A stretch of DNA of 64,000 bases from Pseudomonas sp. LFM046 (lineage in GTDB: Bacteria; Pseudomonadota; Gammaproteobacteria; Pseudomonadales; Pseudomonadaceae), in NCBI RefSeq assembly GCF_000949385.2, contig NZ_JYKO02000001.1, positions 1,202,620 to 1,266,619 of the forward strand. The letters run 5' to 3'. The position numbers and the translations under genes are program-made. The notes beneath the pieces were generated by a model, which worked only from the letters and a program-made list of their open reading frames with translations, was not told where the DNA came from and did no database searches. Of the stretch, positions 34,700 to 42,742 are shown piece after piece (position 1 is the first letter of the stretch; each line of letters begins with the position of its first letter).

Positions 34700-35139
34700 A
34701 CCTGGAACAGCGCATTGCCCGCCTGGAAGCCGTCGAGGCTATCCGCGAGCTCAAGCACCGCTACTTCAACGCCTGCGACCTGAAGGAAGTCGAGGTAATC
34801 CGCGCTTGCTTCGCCGAGGGTGCGATAACCATCAACTACGGCCCCGTCGGCTGCTTCCAGGATCGCGACAGCTTCGTCGCGCTGTACCAGTCCCTGGCCT
34901 GCAACGAGCGCGTGATCGACCTGCACCACGGCGCCAACCCGGAGATCGAGCTGGCCGGCGATGACGAAGCGGTGGGGCGCTGGGCGCTCTACTACTTCAA
35001 CCTGGACGGCGAGACGGGTGCCACGCGGCAGCTGGGCGGGGTTTACCAGGATCGCTACCGGCGCATCGACGGGCAGTGGAAGATCGTCGAGACGGAGTTC
35101 AGGGCGCATTCGCTGGTGGAGTCCGCTGCGCGGACTTGA
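34696..35139 (+). CDS. NTF2/SnoaL-like protein
   Basis: This 147-residue protein overlaps the ksi stop by ATGA. It begins MNLEQRIARLEAVEAIRELK and then has HRYFNACDLKEVEVIRACF, the helix pattern of SnoaL_4 proteins. A cone fold with DRYRRIDGQWKI at the end is predicted. It could be a dehydratase, isomerase or hydroxysteroid-related enzyme; active-site residues are not assignable from sequence alone. It ends block 2 on the + strand before repeats. Confidence 0.75.
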   Translation: MNLEQRIARLEAVEAIRELKHRYFNACDLKEVEVIRACFAEGAITINYGPVGCFQDRDSFVALYQSLACNERVIDLHHGANPEIELAGDDEAVGRWALYYFNLDGETGATRQLGGVYQDRYRRIDGQWKIVETEFRAHSLVESAART

Positions 35140-35223
35140 TGGGTTTCGCTGCGCTCTACGCCATCCTACGGAGTGCCCAGTAGGATGGGTCGGGCGGCGC
35201 TCCGCGAGCGGAGCGATACCCAT
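35138..35223. repeat. Two adjacent GGATGGGT-family repeats
   Basis: TGATGGGTTTCGCTGCGCTC...CCATCCTACGG (35138-35171) is followed by GTAGGATGGGTCGGGCGGCG...GCGATACCCATC (35180-35223). They lie between the convergent NTF2-like and SDR genes and could act as a bidirectional stem. Confidence 0.65.
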
Positions 35224-35230
35224 CAGCTCT

Positions 35231-36004
35231 TCAATTCACCCCCGCCTGATCCAGAAACACCGGCTTCTCCCCACCCCCATGCACGCAGATGTCCGCCCCG
35301 CTCACGTAGCTGGAGAGCGGAGAGGCGAGGTACAGGCAGGTATCGCCAATGTCCGTCGGCGCTGCCATGCGTTGCAGCGGAATCCCCGCCGCCACGCGCG
35401 CCACGCCTTCGGCGTCGCCGTAATGCAGTTCGGCCTGCTCAGTCAGGATCAATCCGGCGGTCACCGCATTCACCCGTACCTTGGGCGCCCATTCCACCGC
35501 CAGGGAGCGGGTCAGGTTGAGCAGCCCGGCCTTGGCCGCGCCATAGGCGGCGGTGCCGGGGGAGGGGCGTACTGCGCTGACGCTGCAGATATTGATGATG
35601 GCGCCGCCCTCGGGCTGCTCCTGCATCACCCGGTTGGCCAACTGGCAGAGATTGAGGGGGGCCAGCAGGTTGAGGCGCACGATGGACTCGGAGAAGCGCG
35701 GCGAGGCCGTGGCCGCATCCGCATGGGGCGCGCCGCCGGCATTGTTCACCAGCACATCGAGGCGGCCGAAGCGTTCCTTGATGCCGTCCACCATGGCCTG
35801 GAGCTGGTCGAAGTCGCGAACGTCGCACGCCACGAAATGGGCGCTGCGGCCGCCGTGCTCGGGCAGGCTTTCCGGCGCCTGGCGCCCACAGATCACCACC
35901 TCGGCGCCCTGCTGCAGGAAGCGCAGGCTGATGCCCCGTCCCACACCCTTGCCACCGCCGGTCACCAGTACCACCTTGCCGCTGAAATCCATCGGGTCGC
36001 TCAT
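35231..36004 (-). CDS. SDR oxidoreductase divergent from hsaD
   Basis: This 257-residue SDR starts MSDPMDFSGKVVLVTGGGKG at 36004 after GAGGCAGCC. The cofactor motif is TGGGKGVGRG; NNAGGAP and the Ser, Tyr-x3-Lys set (NICSVSAVRPS and TAAYGAAKAG) are intact. It has its own dyad promoter on the - strand, aligned as in the + strand steroid promoters, so it is part of the regulon. It may be a hydroxysteroid dehydrogenase or a beta-oxidation enzyme; the substrate is unassigned. Confidence 0.82.
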   Translation of the reverse strand: MSDPMDFSGKVVLVTGGGKGVGRGISLRFLQQGAEVVICGRQAPESLPEHGGRSAHFVACDVRDFDQLQAMVDGIKERFGRLDVLVNNAGGAPHADAATASPRFSESIVRLNLLAPLNLCQLANRVMQEQPEGGAIINICSVSAVRPSPGTAAYGAAKAGLLNLTRSLAVEWAPKVRVNAVTAGLILTEQAELHYGDAEGVARVAAGIPLQRMAAPTDIGDTCLYLASPLSSYVSGADICVHGGGEKPVFLDQAGVN

Positions 36005-36036
36005 GGCTGCCTCGTTAGTCGGTTCTTGATGGAACG

Positions 36037-36080
36037 AGGCTAAGGATTGCCGGGGGAGGCGCCTACGTCCGGGAGGACTA
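36037..36080 (-). promoter_or_regulatory. Dyad promoter of the divergent SDR
   Basis: Read on the - strand, TAGTCC-TCCC-GGACG (dyad 36067-36078) precedes TAGCCT (36042-36037) at the same offset as the -10 hexamers of the + strand sites. It lies back to back with the hsaD promoter, giving two dyads in 80 bases. Confidence 0.55.
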
Positions 36081-36132
36081 TTCGCACGGTATCCGTGGGG
36101 TGAACTGAATCCTGCAGGACCGAAACGGCTGC

Positions 36133-36184
36133 TAGTCCTCTCGGACGATGTTGCCCACCCAGGCGCGCCGAATAATCCCGGCAA
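36133..36184 (+). promoter_or_regulatory. Dyad promoter of the hsaD-hsaE-hsaG-hsaF operon
   Basis: TAGTCC-TCTC-GGACGATG (dyad 36135-36146) and AATAAT (36171-36176) flanked by GCCG and CCC. The -10 falls at the same distance as TTAAAT in the promoter of hsaC, and both are followed by CCC. The inferred start is near 36183, just before the CA motif. Confidence 0.65.
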
Positions 36185-36191
36185 ACAACAA
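36184..36191 (+). promoter_or_regulatory. Crc/Hfq-like CA motif before hsaD
   Basis: AACAACAA, a perfect AANAANAA, lies 4 bases before the GAGGAG ribosome site of hsaD. Catabolite repression of the meta-cleavage operon is therefore likely. Confidence 0.5.
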
Positions 36192-36206
36192 GCCGAGGAG
36201 AGTCCC

Positions 36207-37034
36207 ATGGGCGCGCTACCGCAAGGGCGATTCGTCACGCTGCCGGATGGCCTGCGACTGCACTACCTGGAGGCTGGCGAGGGCGAGCCGGTGGTGTTCA
36301 TTCACGGCAGCGGCCCCGGGGCCAGCGGCCATAGCAACTTCAAGCAGAACTACCCGGTATTCGCCAATTTCGGCTACCGCGCCATCGTGCCGGACCTGCC
36401 GGGCTACGGCCGTTCCGACAAGCCGGAAACCCAATACACCCTGGAGTTCTTCGTCAACGCCCTGACCGGCCTGCTGGACGCCCTGGACATCCAGCGCTGC
36501 GTGCTGGTGGGTAACTCCCTGGGCGGTGCCATCGCCATCAAGATGGCCCTGGACCTGCCCCAGCGGGTCAGCCGTCTGATCCTGATGGCGCCGGGTGGCC
36601 TGATGGAGAAGGAGCAGTACTACCTGCAGATGGAAGGCATCCAGAAGATGGGTGCGGCCTTCGCCAATGGCGAGCTGAACGATGCCGCCGGCATGCGCCG
36701 CCTGCTGTCCCTGCAGCTCTACGATGCCTCGCTGATCAGCGATGAAACCGTCAACGAGCGGGTCGAGGTGGTGCAACAGCAGCCGCGCTGCGTGCTCAGC
36801 ACCATGCAGGTGCCGAACATGGCCTCGCGCCTTGCCGAGCTGTCCTGCCCGATCCTCGGTTTCTGGGGCATGAACGACAAGTTCTGCCCGTCCTCCGGCG
36901 CCCAGACCATGCTGGAGGCGTGCAGCAATATCCGCTTCGTGATGCTAAGCGAATGCGGCCACTGGGTGATGGTGGAACACCGTGAGTTGTTCAACCGCAC
37001 CTGCCTGGACTTCATCGCGGAGGGCCGGCCATGA
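36207..37034 (+). CDS. hsaD: HsaD/TesD-type C-C bond hydrolase
   Basis: This 275-residue alpha/beta hydrolase has nucleophile Ser104 (GNSLGGA), Asp224 (GMNDKFCP) and His252 (CGHWVMVE), a full catalytic triad. HGSGPGASGHSNF is the oxyanion region of meta-cleavage product hydrolases. It should hydrolyse 4,9-DSHA, the HsaC product, to HIP and a 2-hydroxyhexadienoate. Start at 36207 after GAGGAG. It leads a four-gene operon. Confidence 0.88.
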   Translation: MGALPQGRFVTLPDGLRLHYLEAGEGEPVVFIHGSGPGASGHSNFKQNYPVFANFGYRAIVPDLPGYGRSDKPETQYTLEFFVNALTGLLDALDIQRCVLVGNSLGGAIAIKMALDLPQRVSRLILMAPGGLMEKEQYYLQMEGIQKMGAAFANGELNDAAGMRRLLSLQLYDASLISDETVNERVEVVQQQPRCVLSTMQVPNMASRLAELSCPILGFWGMNDKFCPSSGAQTMLEACSNIRFVMLSECGHWVMVEHRELFNRTCLDFIAEGRP

Positions 37035-37822
37035 GCGAAGCCCTGCACCGCCAGTACGGCGAGGAGCTCTATCAGGCGCTGCTCGCTGGCCAGACCCTGC
37101 AACCTCTGACCAACCGCTGGGCCGACATCACCATCGAAGACGCCTACCGCATTTCCCTGCACGCCATCGAGCGCCGGGTCGCCGCGGGCGACGCCATCGT
37201 CGGCAAGAAGATCGGCGTTACCTCCGAGGCCGTGCAGCGGATGCTCAACGTGCATCAGCCGGACTTCGGTTTCATCACCCGCGACATGTGGTTCGACCAT
37301 GGCGCGGAGATTTCCCTGTCCGCCAACCGCCTGATCCAGCCGCGCGCCGAGGGCGAGATCGCCTTCAAGCTCAAGCGTGACCTGAAGGGGCCGGGCGTCA
37401 CCGAGCAGGACGTGCTGGACGCCACCGAGTGCGTGATCCCGTGCTTCGAGATCGTCGACTCGCGCATCCAGGACTGGAAGATCCGCATCCAGGACACCGT
37501 GGCCGACAATGCCTCCTGCGGGGTCTTCGTCCTCGGCCGCGAGCAGGTGGACCCGCGTGACCTCGACCTGCCCAACCTGCGCATGAAGGTGTTCAAGAAC
37601 GGCGCGCAGATCAGCGAGGGCCTGGGCTCGGCCGTGCAGGGCAACCCGCTCACGGCGGTGGCCTGGCTGGCCAACACCCTGGGCGAGCTGGGCATCCCCT
37701 TCAAGGCCGGCGAGATCATCCTCTCCGGCTCGCTAGTGCCGCTTGAACCGGCCCGCGCCGGCGATCACTTCGAACTGACCATCGACGGCCTGGGCAGTGC
37801 CCAGGTGTCCTTCTGTGCCTGA
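37031..37822 (+). CDS. hsaE: 2-hydroxypenta/hexadienoate hydratase (HsaE/TesE)
   Basis: This 263-residue protein overlaps hsaD by ATGA. It matches 2-keto-4-pentenoate hydratases: [25 protein letters not shown], the metal-binding EGEIAF (Glu residues) and [12 protein letters not shown]. It adds water to the dienoate to give 4-hydroxy-2-oxohexanoate, the aldolase substrate. Metal ion is needed in the family. Confidence 0.9.
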   Translation: MSEALHRQYGEELYQALLAGQTLQPLTNRWADITIEDAYRISLHAIERRVAAGDAIVGKKIGVTSEAVQRMLNVHQPDFGFITRDMWFDHGAEISLSANRLIQPRAEGEIAFKLKRDLKGPGVTEQDVLDATECVIPCFEIVDSRIQDWKIRIQDTVADNASCGVFVLGREQVDPRDLDLPNLRMKVFKNGAQISEGLGSAVQGNPLTAVAWLANTLGELGIPFKAGEIILSGSLVPLEPARAGDHFELTIDGLGSAQVSFCA

Positions 37823-37838
37823 CTCCGGGGGAGTGGAG

Positions 37839-38747
37839 ATGAGCAAGAAACTCAAGGCGGCCATCATCGGGCCGGGCAATATCGGAACCGACCTGCTGAT
37901 CAAGATGCGCCGTTCGGAATGGATCGAACCGGTGTGGATGGTGGGGGTCGACCCGACTTCCGAAGGCCTCAAGCGCGCCGCCGAATTCGGCCTGAAGACC
38001 ACCGCCGAAGGCGTGGACGGTCTGCTGCCGCACGTGCTGGACGACGACATCCGCATCGCCTTCGATGCCACTTCGGCTTATGTGCATGCGGAGAACAGCC
38101 GCAAGCTCAACGAGCTGGGCGTGATCATGATCGACCTCACCCCGGCGGCCATCGGCCCGTACTGCGTACCGCCGGTGAACCTCAAGGAACACGCGGCCAA
38201 GTTGGCGATGAACGTCAACATGGTCACCTGCGGCGGCCAGGCCACCATTCCCATGGTGGCGGCGGTGTCCCGCGTGCAGCCGGTGGAATACGGCGAAATC
38301 GTCGCCACCGTGTCCTCCCGTTCGGTAGGTCCGGGTACTCGCCAGAACATCGATGAATTCACCCGCACCACCGCTGGCGCCGTGGAGAAGATCGGCGGGG
38401 CGAAGCGCGGCAAGGCGATCATCGTCATCAACCCGGCCGAGCCGCCGCTGATGATGCGCGACACCATCCACTGCCTCACCGAAGGCGAGCCGGACCAGGC
38501 GGAAATCCGTGCCTCGGTGCTGCACATGGTCAAGGAAGTGCAGCGTTACGTGCCGGGCTACAAGCTGATCAACGGCCCGGTGTTCGACGGCCGCAAGGTG
38601 TCGATCTTCATCGAGGTGGAAGGCCTGGGCGACTTCCTGCCCAAGTCCGCCGGCAACCTGGACATCATGACCGCCGCCGGCCTGCGCACCGCCGAGATGT
38701 TCGCCGAAGAAGCCCACAAAGGCAGCCTCGTGCTTCCCGTCCGCTGA
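37839..38747 (+). CDS. hsaG: Acylating aldehyde dehydrogenase (HsaG/TesF)
   Basis: This 302-residue protein starts at 37839 after GGGGGAG. It has the NAD motif [13 protein letters not shown] (9-21) and catalytic Cys131 in [28 protein letters not shown] is a conserved family segment. It converts propanal or acetaldehyde plus CoA and NAD to the acyl-CoA, channelled from the aldolase with which it forms a complex. Confidence 0.9.
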   Translation: MSKKLKAAIIGPGNIGTDLLIKMRRSEWIEPVWMVGVDPTSEGLKRAAEFGLKTTAEGVDGLLPHVLDDDIRIAFDATSAYVHAENSRKLNELGVIMIDLTPAAIGPYCVPPVNLKEHAAKLAMNVNMVTCGGQATIPMVAAVSRVQPVEYGEIVATVSSRSVGPGTRQNIDEFTRTTAGAVEKIGGAKRGKAIIVINPAEPPLMMRDTIHCLTEGEPDQAEIRASVLHMVKEVQRYVPGYKLINGPVFDGRKVSIFIEVEGLGDFLPKSAGNLDIMTAAGLRTAEMFAEEAHKGSLVLPVR

Positions 38748-38760
38748 TTGGAGAAACCCC

Positions 38761-39795
38761 ATGAACCTTCAAGGTAAGAGCGTGCGCCTGCACGACATGA
38801 GTCTGCGCGACGGCATGCATGCCAAGCGCCACCAGATCAGCCTGGACGAGATGGTCGCCGTGGCCACCGGCCTGGACGCCGCCGGCGTGCCGCTGATCGA
38901 GATCACCCACGGCGACGGCCTGGGTGGCAGCTCGCTGAACTACGGCTTCCCGGCCCACTCGGACGAGGAATACTTCGACGCGGTGATCCCCAAGCTCAAG
39001 CAGGCCAAGGTTTCCGCCCTGCTGCTGCCGGGCATCGGCACCGTCGACCACCTGAAGATGGCCCACGACTGTGGCGTCTCCACCATCCGCGTCGCCACCC
39101 ATTGCACCGAGGCCGACGTTTCCGGCCAGCACATCGGCATGGCGGCGAAGATGGGCCTGGACACGGTCGGCTTCCTGATGATGGCGCACATGGTCAGCGC
39201 GGAAAAACTGCTGGAGCAGGCGAAGCTGATGGAGAGCTACGGCGCCAACTGCATCTACTGCACCGACTCGGCCGGCTACATGCTGCCGGACGAAGTGACC
39301 GAGAAGATCGGCGTGCTGCGTGCCGGGCTGAATGCCAACACCGAAGTCGGCTTCCACGGCCACCACAACATGGGCATGGCGATTGCCAACTCCCTGGCTG
39401 CCATCGAAGCCGGTGCCGCGCGCATCGACGGTTCGGTCGCAGGCCTGGGCGCCGGTGCCGGCAACACGCCGCTGGAAGTGTTCGTCGCGGTGCTGGAGCG
39501 CATGGGCGTGAAGACCGGCATCGACCTGTACAAGATCATGGACGTCGCCGAGGACCTGGTGGTGCCGATGATGGACCAGCCGATCCGCGTCGACCGCGAT
39601 GCCCTGACCCTGGGCTACGCCGGTGTGTACAGCTCCTTCCTGCTGTTCGCCAAGCGCGCCGAGCAGAAGTACGGCATCCAGGCCCGCGAGCTGCTGGTGG
39701 AACTGGGCCGCCGTGGCACCGTGGGTGGGCAGGAGGACATGATCGAAGACCTGGCACTGACCATGTCGCGCCAGCGTGGGGTCATGCCGACTTGA
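38761..39795 (+). CDS. hsaF: 4-hydroxy-2-oxovalerate/hexanoate aldolase (HsaF/TesG)
   Basis: This 344-residue DRE-TIM aldolase has catalytic Arg16, Asp17 and His20 ([11 protein letters not shown]) and metal-ligand His residues in [11 protein letters not shown]. It cleaves 4-hydroxy-2-oxoacids to pyruvate and an aldehyde, which passes to HsaG. Both sizes match the DmpG/DmpF complex. It is the last gene of the meta-cleavage operon; repeats follow. Confidence 0.9.
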   Translation: MNLQGKSVRLHDMSLRDGMHAKRHQISLDEMVAVATGLDAAGVPLIEITHGDGLGGSSLNYGFPAHSDEEYFDAVIPKLKQAKVSALLLPGIGTVDHLKMAHDCGVSTIRVATHCTEADVSGQHIGMAAKMGLDTVGFLMMAHMVSAEKLLEQAKLMESYGANCIYCTDSAGYMLPDEVTEKIGVLRAGLNANTEVGFHGHHNMGMAIANSLAAIEAGAARIDGSVAGLGAGAGNTPLEVFVAVLERMGVKTGIDLYKIMDVAEDLVVPMMDQPIRVDRDALTLGYAGVYSSFLLFAKRAEQKYGIQARELLVELGRRGTVGGQEDMIEDLALTMSRQRGVMPT

Positions 39796-40179
39796 GGGTT
39801 CAGGCATCGAGCGGGGTTGGGCTTCCCTCACCCCCGGCCCCTCTCCCAAAGGTAGAGGGGTGACTCGCGCCGGCTGGCTCGAAACCAGCCGGATGCACCG
39901 ATCAGTGCGTAGGGTGGATCACGCTTTACCGATCCACCATCGGCGCCGGGGTTGGCCTCGTTGGTGGATGTGAAGAGCGACATCCACCCTACGACAGACG
40001 GCGCGGGTCGTCCCGGACGCTCCCGTAGGATGTGGTGGAGCGAAGCGATACCCATCAGCGATGGTTCGATGGGTATCGCAAGCTCGCGGAACGCCGCTCG
40101 ACCCATCCTATGGACTGAACAGGGCAGACCTGCGGCCTGCTCGGCGAATGAATTCGCCCCTACAGAAAGCTCGACACCG
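39796..40179. repeat. Repeat-rich intergenic region after hsaF
   Basis: It contains CCCCTCTCCC...AGAGGGG (39838-39860), TAGGGTGGATCA...TCCACCCTA (39909-39991), GTAGGATGTGGTGGAGCG with paired GGGTATCGC arms (40024-40112), and GGCGAATGAATTCGCCCCTAC (40144-40164). These four families are all seen elsewhere between genes. No coding sequence is supported. Confidence 0.7.
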
Positions 40180-41232
40180 CTACACCCGATTCCCACTCCC
40201 CCTTCTTCTGGCCTGCGCCAGCAGTGCCGGGCCTATTTCTTCCAGCGGCAGCACTTCTTCCGCCGCGCCAATCTCCGCCGCCTCCCGAGGCATTCCGTAG
40301 ACCACGCAGCTGGCTTCGTCCTGGGCCACCGTGTAGCCACCGGCTTCGCGGATTTCCAGCAGGCCGCGGGCGCCGTCCTTGCCCATGCCGGTGAGCAGGG
40401 CGGCGATCAGGTTGCGCCCGGCGCAGCGGGCGGCGCTGTTGAACATCACATCCACCGCCGGGCGATGGCCGTTGACCGGTGGGGCTTCCGATAGCCGTGC
40501 CACGTAGTTGGCGCCCGACCGGGCCACTTCCATGTGCAGGCCGCCGGGGGCGAGGAGGGCGGTGCCGGGGAGGATGCGGTCGCCGTCGCGGGCCTCGCTG
40601 ACGCTGAGGCGGCAGAGCTTGTCCAGCCGCGCGGCGAAGGAGCGGGTGAAGCCCGCCGGCATGTGCTGCGTGATGACCACGCCGGGGCTGTCCGCCGGCA
40701 GGCCCAGCAGCACTTCCTTGATGGCCTCGGTGCCGCCGGTGGAGGCGCCGATGGCGATGAGCTTTTCGGTGCCGACGATGGGCAGGCCGCGTTCGGCAGG
40801 GCGCTCGGTGCTGGCGCCGTTGCGCCGGATCATCCGCGCGCGGGCGGCTAACTTGAGCTTGGCACGGATTTCCTCGGCGTAGGCCTGCATGCCTTCGGCG
40901 ATGCCCAGCTTGGGCTTGGCGACGAAGTCGATGGCGCCCAGTTCCAGGGCGCGGAGGGTCGCTTCGGAGCCGCGCTCGGTGAGGGAGGAAATCATCAGCA
41001 CGGGCGTCGGCCGGCCCTTCATCAGCTTGTCGAGGAAGGTCAGGCCGTCCATGCGCGGCATTTCCACGTCCAGCGTGATGACGTCAGGTGAGAGCTGCTT
41101 GATCAGGTCGCGTGCGACATAGGCATCGGGCGCCACACCCACCAGCTGCAGTTCGGCGTCGGACCGGACGATCTCGCTGAGCAGGCTGCGGATCAGCGCC
41201 GAGTCGTCCACCACCAGTACCTTGATGGGCAC
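40180..41232 (-). CDS. cheB: CheB: chemoreceptor glutamate methylesterase
   Basis: This 350-residue protein has a receiver domain with phospho-acceptor Asp55 ([12 protein letters not shown]) and acidic VDDS near the start. The C-terminal esterase has Ser in [10 protein letters not shown], His in TQHMPAGFT and Asp in GMGKDGARG. It removes receptor methyl groups for adaptation. It is the last gene of the che2-type operon, immediately after cheD. Confidence 0.92.
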   Translation of the reverse strand: MPIKVLVVDDSALIRSLLSEIVRSDAELQLVGVAPDAYVARDLIKQLSPDVITLDVEMPRMDGLTFLDKLMKGRPTPVLMISSLTERGSEATLRALELGAIDFVAKPKLGIAEGMQAYAEEIRAKLKLAARARMIRRNGASTERPAERGLPIVGTEKLIAIGASTGGTEAIKEVLLGLPADSPGVVITQHMPAGFTRSFAARLDKLCRLSVSEARDGDRILPGTALLAPGGLHMEVARSGANYVARLSEAPPVNGHRPAVDVMFNSAARCAGRNLIAALLTGMGKDGARGLLEIREAGGYTVAQDEASCVVYGMPREAAEIGAAEEVLPLEEIGPALLAQARRRGSGNRV

Positions 41233-41236
41233 GTGT

Positions 41237-41848
41237 TCACTCCTTGAACAGGTCGTAGGGGCCCAGTGCCTCGCCGCGCTTGAGGTAGAGGACGTATTCC
41301 AGTTCGCGCTGGAGGATGGTGTCGTTGTGCAGGCTCTTGAGCTTCTTCACCAGCACCTTGCCGGTGTTGGGGAAGATGTAGACCTTGCGCGCGTGGGGGC
41401 CCATCACGTCTTCGTTCACCAGGGGGATGCCTTCGGTGTCCAGGTAGCTGTGGACGAATTCCACGGTGCGCAAGGTGGTGTCCACACGCAGCAGTTCGTG
41501 GGGCAGGTTGCCGGCGCCGAACACCTTGGCTTCCAGGTGATGGCGGCGGGCGCCCTGGCGGAGCATCTCATCGCAGAGCTGCTCCATGATGCGCACGCCG
41601 TGGTGGGTGGAGGCGCTGGCCAGGCCGCTGCCCGGGCCGGGCTCGGGCAGCAGGAACTGGTTCATGCCACCGATGCCGTAGTGGGGGTCGAAGAGGCAGA
41701 CGGATATGCAACTGCCGAGCACCGACACCAGCACCTGGTCTTCCGTGGTGGCGTAGAACTCGCCGGGCAGCACCTTGACCGCCGGCAACTGCAGGTCGGG
41801 ATCGAAGTAGCGGTTGGCGGCGATGGCGCCTGTGGTTTCCCCTTTCAT
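41237..41848 (-). CDS. cheD: CheD: chemoreceptor glutamine deamidase
   Basis: This 203-residue protein starts at 41848 after AAGGAG and overlaps the cheR stop. The catalytic Cys is in [11 protein letters not shown] and the His in [10 protein letters not shown], as in CheD. It deamidates receptor glutamines and may interact with CheC-like partners, none of which is present here. An open frame continues far upstream but that is antisense-like overlap with cheR in another frame. Confidence 0.9.
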   Translation of the reverse strand: MKGETTGAIAANRYFDPDLQLPAVKVLPGEFYATTEDQVLVSVLGSCISVCLFDPHYGIGGMNQFLLPEPGPGSGLASASTHHGVRIMEQLCDEMLRQGARRHHLEAKVFGAGNLPHELLRVDTTLRTVEFVHSYLDTEGIPLVNEDVMGPHARKVYIFPNTGKVLVKKLKSLHNDTILQRELEYVLYLKRGEALGPYDLFKE

Positions 41849-42690
41849 GGTGTGGCTCCTTGCACCGGTTGGTACACGGTACGGCTGACCAGCTTCACCA
41901 GGTGGTTCGCCTGGACGAAGCTCTCCGAGTGACCGGCGAAAAACAGACCGTCCGGTCGCAGCAGGCGGACCATGCGTTCCAGCAGGCGCACCTGGGTGGG
42001 CTTGTCGAAGTAGATCATCACGTTGCGGCAGAAGATAGCGTCGAGCCCGCCGGCCATGCGCCAGTCCGCGTCCAGCAGGTTGATGCGGCGGAACTCCACC
42101 ATCTGCCGCAGCTCCGGCACGACCCGCGCCAGTCCGGCGTTGCTGCCGGTGCCGCGCTGGAAGTAGCGCCTCTTCAGGGCCGGTTCGAGCTGGGCGATGC
42201 GCTCCAGCGGGTAGACGCCGTTGCCGGCGGTTGCCAGCACGCCGGTGTCGATGTCGGAGGCGATGATCTGCACCTGGCGGGCCTGCTCGCCCAGGGCCTG
42301 GTGCAGGGCGATCGCCATGGAATAGGGCTCTTCGCCGGTACTGGACGCGGCCGACCAGAAGCGCAGTGGCCGGCCCCTGCGTTGAGACTCGCGGGCCAGG
42401 CTGACGAGCTGGTCGAAGTGGTGACGTTCGCGGAAGAAGGCGGTGATGTTGGTGGTCAGGGCGTTGATGAAGGGCTGCCATTCCTCGGGGTGCTGGTCGA
42501 GGAAGGCCAGGTAGCTGGCGAAGGAGGGCAGGTTGAGCTGGCGCAGGCGTCGCGCCAGGCGGCTGTAGACCATCTGCCGCTTGCTGGTGGCCAGGCTGAT
42601 GCCGGCGCGCCGGTAGAGCCGGGTGCGCACCTGCTCGAAGTCCTCTTCGCTGTAGCCGAACTCGTGCTCGCCCAGAACCAGCGCGTTCAT
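41845..42690 (-). CDS. cheR: CheR: chemoreceptor methyltransferase
   Basis: This 281-residue enzyme has the N-terminal helical domain (EFGYSEEDFEQVRTRLY) and an S-adenosylmethionine-binding domain with FWSAASSTGEEPYS, ASDIDTGVL and FCRNVMIYFD. It has the beta-subdomain that can bind receptor pentapeptides. The neighbouring receptor ends in WEEF, a match to such a tether. Confidence 0.92.
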   Translation of the reverse strand: MNALVLGEHEFGYSEEDFEQVRTRLYRRAGISLATSKRQMVYSRLARRLRQLNLPSFASYLAFLDQHPEEWQPFINALTTNITAFFRERHHFDQLVSLARESQRRGRPLRFWSAASSTGEEPYSMAIALHQALGEQARQVQIIASDIDTGVLATAGNGVYPLERIAQLEPALKRRYFQRGTGSNAGLARVVPELRQMVEFRRINLLDADWRMAGGLDAIFCRNVMIYFDKPTQVRLLERMVRLLRPDGLFFAGHSESFVQANHLVKLVSRTVYQPVQGATP

Positions 42691-42742
42691 CGCGTTACCT
42701 CAAAGGCCCCGGCGCGTGAGCGCCGGGGCGGTGGGCACAGGG

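Noticed and set aside
36207-39795. Alternative reading of the meta-cleavage operon as phenol/biphenyl (Dmp/Bph) pathway
   Set aside because: Enzyme types are shared, but ksi, ipdF, ipdAB and fadA6 nearby and the common dyad promoter favour steroid use. Not fully excluded.
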